In this document: positions 60,836 to 64,000 of the stretch, piece after piece
Layout of the letters: each line of letters starts with the position of its first letter
How positions within the stretch are numbered: the first letter of the stretch is position 1
From: Robiginitalea biformata HTCC2501
GTDB taxonomy: Bacteria > Bacteroidota > Bacteroidia > Flavobacteriales > Flavobacteriaceae
DNA: 64,000 nucleotides
Assembly: GCF_000024125.1 (NCBI RefSeq)
Contig: NC_013222.1
Span: 806,001 to 870,000, forward strand
Direction: 5' to 3'
The notes under the pieces: model-generated
Told to the model about the DNA's origin: nothing
What the model saw: the letters and a program-made list of their open reading frames with translations, nothing else
Database searches by the model: none
Translations under genes and position numbers: made by a program

Positions 60836-61303
60836 CTAATCGGATTCCAGTTCGTACCATTCAATGTCCTCCAGGTTCGGACGCCGCCCCTGCTCTTCCG
60901 GGGCGTAGTAGGTGGCGAGGTAATCCAGGATGGCCGCCTCGTTTTCACCCAGGTCCCAGAGGTTTTGCGTTTCCTGCATCCAGCGGATGGTGCTTTCCCA
61001 CCCTTCCCGCGTCATCCGGTTCTGGGTTACCAGTTCGGCGGAATGGCACGGGGTACAGTGGGTAATAACCAGGGGCAATCCGTCCCCTTCCCGGAAGCCG
61101 GTGGCCAGGTGGATGCCGTCCCTGACGCCCCCTGCGGCAATCCCGGCGGTGTCTGCCGTTTCCGGGCCGGTTTCGGCAGGGCTTCCGGCACCTGCCGTAT
61201 CTCGGAACCAGAGGGCGGCCCCCAGGGCCAGCAGGATTGCGCCGCCCAGCAAGATACCGGGCAGGTGCCCGCGTTTTCGGTTTCCACGCGATGTTTCCAT
61301 CAT
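60836..61303 (-). CDS. Membrane-anchored cytochrome c, sulfite dehydrogenase partner
   Basis: Protein of 155 aa with one membrane helix (about 15-33, PGILLGGAILLALGAALWF). The heme motif is CTPCH at 83-87, and a Met ligand candidate occurs in IRWMQ. The ATG (61303) overlaps the sulfite oxidase stop by 4 nt (ATGA), so the two are translationally coupled. It is expected to take electrons from the sulfite-oxidising molybdoenzyme to the respiratory chain. Confidence 0.9.
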   Translation of the reverse strand: MMETSRGNRKRGHLPGILLGGAILLALGAALWFRDTAGAGSPAETGPETADTAGIAAGGVRDGIHLATGFREGDGLPLVITHCTPCHSAELVTQNRMTREGWESTIRWMQETQNLWDLGENEAAILDYLATYYAPEEQGRRPNLEDIEWYELESD

Positions 61304-62520
61304 GTAATTTTTACGGCAATCCGGTGGCATGCATTGTTGAGGTACCCTTTCGGGTTCCACCCGGGGAGTACCATGGGCTGGGCCCGGCCCTGGCTGTCCT
61401 CGGCCTGCGCCCAAAGTTCGTAATAGCCTTCCCGGGGGAATTCTGCCTCCCCGGAGAATCGCTGCCAGGCCAGTCGGTTGGCGGGTGCCTCCAGCCGGCA
61501 GTCCTGCCAGGTACTGCCAAAATCAATGGAGTAGCGCACCCGGGCAACTTCCAGCTCCCCGGCCCAGGCGTGCCCCCGGAAGGGAAGGGAGCGGCCACGC
61601 GCCAGTGTCGCCCCGGTTTTCGGGTAGGTGATCAGGGATTTCACGGGCATGGATTCGATGATGCACATGTCCGAATCGGGAACCGGGGTCCCCGGCGCCA
61701 CGGGTCGGCAGGGGACCCGGTAGGAGTCTCCGGTCATCTTGGCCCCGTCGTGGACCCGGTCGCGGACGCTCAGCCGCTCAATCCACTTCCCGGAAGCCGA
61801 GGCAGGCCAGCCGCCGGCCACCAGGCGGAGCGGATACCCGTGTGCCAGCGGGATATCCCCGCCGTTCATTTCGTAGGCGAGGAGGGTTTCGTCCTGCAGG
61901 GCCTTTTCCATGGGTACCCCACGGGAAATGGGCTCCTTACCCGGGTCGCCGCTCAGGTGGGTATCCGCGGCATGGTACCCCACATAGACGGCACGGTCCG
62001 TATACCCGGCATCCTCCAGGACATCCCGGAGGCGTACCCCGCCCCACTCCGCACAGGAAACAGCCCCTACCTCCCACTGGTTCCCAGAGGCCGGCGGGTT
62101 GAATTCGCTCCGGCCGTTCCCGCCGCATTCCAGGGTGAGCCGGTAGGTGTATTTGCGGAAGTTGTTTTTGAGGTCGGCCAGCGTATAGGACTTCTTCCCG
62201 CGTACCGCTTCCCCGTCAAGGGTCAGCGTCCAGGCTGCCGGATCGGGCCTTTCGGGGATCAGGCCGTTGTTGCGGATGAACATGTACTTGTTCGGGGTTA
62301 CCGCATCGTCCAGCAGGTGGGCCCGGGCTTCCAGGTTCCAGGGCCGGCTGTTGCGCACCACCATCTCCGGGTCCTTGTCGAAGAGGGAAAAAGGGTCCGG
62401 GTCCTGCAGGCCCAGCAGCTCGAGTCCTTCCGGAAGGCGGTCGCCGTAAACGATATCGGCGCCCAGCAGGGCACCCATGGAAGCGAGGGCCGATCGGCCC
62501 ACGAATTTTCGTCTGTCCAT
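61300..62520 (-). CDS. Molybdopterin sulfite oxidase/dehydrogenase (SorA-like)
   Basis: Exported oxidoreductase of 406 aa with a Tat-like RRKF signal at the N-terminus. The molybdenum domain has the conserved Cys132 in LTLECGGNGRSEF (metal ligand), then WGGVRLRDVLEDAG, YAYEMN-type residues near LLAYEMNGGDIPLAHGYPLR, and a C-terminal Mo-co dimerisation domain (ARVRYSIDFGSTWQD). It should oxidise sulfite to sulfate in the periplasm, passing electrons to the cytochrome c encoded immediately downstream. First gene of the operon. Confidence 0.92.
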   Translation of the reverse strand: MDRRKFVGRSALASMGALLGADIVYGDRLPEGLELLGLQDPDPFSLFDKDPEMVVRNSRPWNLEARAHLLDDAVTPNKYMFIRNNGLIPERPDPAAWTLTLDGEAVRGKKSYTLADLKNNFRKYTYRLTLECGGNGRSEFNPPASGNQWEVGAVSCAEWGGVRLRDVLEDAGYTDRAVYVGYHAADTHLSGDPGKEPISRGVPMEKALQDETLLAYEMNGGDIPLAHGYPLRLVAGGWPASASGKWIERLSVRDRVHDGAKMTGDSYRVPCRPVAPGTPVPDSDMCIIESMPVKSLITYPKTGATLARGRSLPFRGHAWAGELEVARVRYSIDFGSTWQDCRLEAPANRLAWQRFSGEAEFPREGYYELWAQAEDSQGRAQPMVLPGWNPKGYLNNACHRIAVKIT

Positions 62521-62581
62521 ATGCGCGGATTTGATCAGGCCCCGAACGTACGTATTTTGAACATCCGTGACCGCAACTCAA

Positions 62582-62595
62582 GTTACAAAAGTAAC
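62582..62595. promoter_or_regulatory. Perfect inverted repeat upstream of the sulfite oxidase gene
   Basis: GTTAC-AAAA-GTAAC, a perfect palindrome in the divergent region between the sulfite oxidase and SQR genes. Its half-sites are the reverse of the GTAAC-N4-GTTAC sites in this locus and its distance to a -7-like box (TACGTTCG, minus strand) is about 9 bp longer, so it could be a different site. It lies 62 nt from the sulfite oxidase ATG. Confidence 0.4.
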
Positions 62596-62708
62596 GCGAT
62601 ACCCCGGGTGTTCCAATGCGGAATGACCACATTCCGACCCGGTACCCGGACCTTGGGAACCCCCGGCCCATGAACGGCATGGATACCGCGAATAAAAACT
62701 CCGCTTGT

Positions 62709-62752
62709 GTAACCCGTGTTACCAAACTACACGGGGGTTTCCACTAACTTGT
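62709..62752 (+). promoter_or_regulatory. Crp/Fnr-type site and promoter of the SQR gene
   Basis: Perfect palindrome GTAAC-CCGT-GTTAC at 62709-62722, preceded by GT as in the other sites (GTGTAAC). A -7-like box TAACTTGT lies at 62745-62752. The distance from site centre to first base of the box is 29.5 bp, the same as at two other promoters in this locus. Confidence 0.6.
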
Positions 62753-62771
62753 ACACAATAAACCACCAGCT

Positions 62772-64000
62772 ATGGACACGCATTTTGAAATACTGATTGT
62801 CGGGGGGGGAACCGCCGGCATCATGATGGCTGCTTCGCTCCTCAAAGAGGACAACAAGCTGAAGATCGGCATCCTGGAACCCGCCGAAACCCATTATTAC
62901 CAGCCGGCCTGGACACTGGTGGGCGCCGGCACCTATTCCTATGAGAAAACCGCCCGGCCCATGGCTTCGGTTATCCCGAAAGGCGCCACCTGGCTGCGGG
63001 AGGCTGCCGCTGGTTTCGAGCCTGGAAAGCACGCCGTTACCACGGATGCGGGACATTCATACAGCTACGACTACCTGGTGGTTGCCCCCGGCCTGGTCTA
63101 CGACCTGGAACAGGTCCCCGGCCTGGCCGAAGCGCTCGACAAAGGGGTTGTCTGCAGCAATTATACGGACCCGGAGCACACCTGGAAGGTGCTCCGGGAA
63201 TTTAAGGGGGGCACCGCCCTGTTCACCCAGCCCACCACCCCCATTAAATGTGGCGGCGCGCCCCAGAAGATCATGTACCTGGCAGACAGTTATTTCCGCA
63301 AGTCCGGGGTCCGGGATCGTACAGAGGTGGTTTTTGCCACCCCGGGGACGGTTATTTTCGGTATCCCGGAAATAAAGAAAACGCTGATGGACGTGGTGGA
63401 CAGGAAGGACATCAACTTGCGTTTTGGCTATAAGCTGGTACGGGTAGACGGCCCGAACCAAATTGCCTGGTACGAATTCGCCGACCACGAGAAGGAATAC
63501 AACCACAAGGATATCAAAACAGAACAGGACGGGGAACTTACGGGCATCCATTTCGATATGCTGCACACGGCACCCCCGTCGGCTCCCCCGGCATGTGTCC
63601 GGGATTCGGAGATTGCCAATGAATCGGGATGGGTGGATGTGGACCCGCATACGCTCCGGCACAACCGGTTCCCGAACATTTTCAGCCTGGGAGACGTAGC
63701 CGGGCTTCCGACCGCCAAAACCGGTGCAGCCATCCGCAAACAGGTACCTGTAGTCACGGAAAACATCATGCGGCTGCGGGAGGCGAACATACTGGGATCC
63801 CCTACCTATAATGGCTATTCCTCCTGCCCGCTGGTTACCGACTACGGCAAGATGGTCCTGGCCGAATTTGACTACGATAACAAGTTTACCCCGGACCCGA
63901 AACTCAGGCAGTTGCTGATTTCGGACTCCTCCAAAGAGTCCTGGCGATTGTGGATACTCAAGAAATACGGGTTGCCCTACCTGTACTGGAACAAGATGCT
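62772..64000 (+). CDS. sqr: Sulfide:quinone oxidoreductase (3' end outside window)
   Basis: FAD-dependent flavoprotein oxidising sulfide to persulfide or polysulfide with quinone as acceptor. About 410 residues are visible. The FAD-binding motif is ILIVGGGTAGIMMA (residues 7-20); the second dinucleotide region is YDYLVVAPGLVYD; the Cys in TPIKCGGAPQK and that in GYSSCPLVTDYGKM fit the family redox Cys positions; and IFSLGDVAGLPTAKTGAA binds FAD. The membrane-association C-terminus is beyond the window. Divergent from the sulfite oxidase operon, so the locus has both ends of sulfide oxidation. Confidence 0.9.
   Translation, partial: MDTHFEILIVGGGTAGIMMAASLLKEDNKLKIGILEPAETHYYQPAWTLVGAGTYSYEKTARPMASVIPKGATWLREAAAGFEPGKHAVTTDAGHSYSYDYLVVAPGLVYDLEQVPGLAEALDKGVVCSNYTDPEHTWKVLREFKGGTALFTQPTTPIKCGGAPQKIMYLADSYFRKSGVRDRTEVVFATPGTVIFGIPEIKKTLMDVVDRKDINLRFGYKLVRVDGPNQIAWYEFADHEKEYNHKDIKTEQDGELTGIHFDMLHTAPPSAPPACVRDSEIANESGWVDVDPHTLRHNRFPNIFSLGDVAGLPTAKTGAAIRKQVPVVTENIMRLREANILGSPTYNGYSSCPLVTDYGKMVLAEFDYDNKFTPDPKLRQLLISDSSKESWRLWILKKYGLPYLYWNKM

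Noticed and set aside
62582..62595. A fourth Crp/Fnr site of the sulfur regulon
   Set aside because: The half-sites are in reverse order compared with the other three and its distance to a -7-like box differs by about 9 bp, so it is not counted as the same site.

Overview
The window looks like the chromosome of a high-GC marine flavobacterium. Supporting signs are Bacteroidetes -7 boxes of the TAnnTTTG type upstream of many genes, few Shine-Dalgarno sequences, a DUF6090 protein, an OMP_b-brl_3 outer-membrane protein and a flavobacterial-style RbfA. A Robiginitalea-like genome would fit, but the species is a guess.

Layout. (1) 1-17.8 kb is GC-rich backbone: secreted peptidases (M1, S8, M28), a beta-propeller lipoprotein, an MBL hydrolase, a CPA1 antiporter, lepA, dusB, an FtsX-type permease with rbfA, methylmalonyl-CoA epimerase and DoxX. 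(2) 17.9-19.4 kb holds a lipoprotein, a CAU-anticodon tRNA with its terminator, and an array of short repeats built around variable hairpins. (3) 19.4-41.3 kb is an AT-rich genomic island. It has an integrase remnant at its left end and about 105 bp of the repeat array at both ends. (4) 41.4-54.9 kb is backbone again: small unknown proteins, DUF6090, NTF2-like, oligopeptidase B, a PAS histidine kinase with two stand-alone receivers, a metalloprotease, an MltF-like transglycosylase and an AsmA-like protein. (5) 55.0-64.0 kb is a sulfur-oxidation locus.

The island looks like a coordinated defence island. One minus-strand operon (36930 to 27047) starts with an 894-aa protein that joins an HsdM-like methyltransferase, an HsdS-like target-recognition segment and a complete histidine-kinase core. 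A receiver-domain protein follows, then hsdM, hsdS, a Nudix hydrolase and hsdR. I know of no described system with this architecture. A second operon (26266 to 19819) carries an OLD-like ATPase, a PLD-like HDR-motif protein, a RecD-like helicase, a PD-(D/E)XK nuclease-like protein and a coiled-coil protein. A WYL regulator (36999-38009) lies in between. A TGTGCA-N7-TGCACA operator occurs at five island promoters, its centre always exactly 19 bp upstream of the -7 box. This predicts one WYL-controlled, island-wide regulon.

The sulfur locus encodes sulfide:quinone oxidoreductase, an MBL-rhodanese persulfide dioxygenase-like protein, a rhodanese, a sulfite oxidase with cytochrome c, a SulP transporter and a Crp/Fnr regulator. 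Together these could take sulfide through persulfide and sulfite to sulfate. Three of its promoters carry a GTGTAAC-N4-GTnAC site whose centre is exactly 29.5 bp upstream of the -7 box, as expected for activation by the local Crp/Fnr protein.
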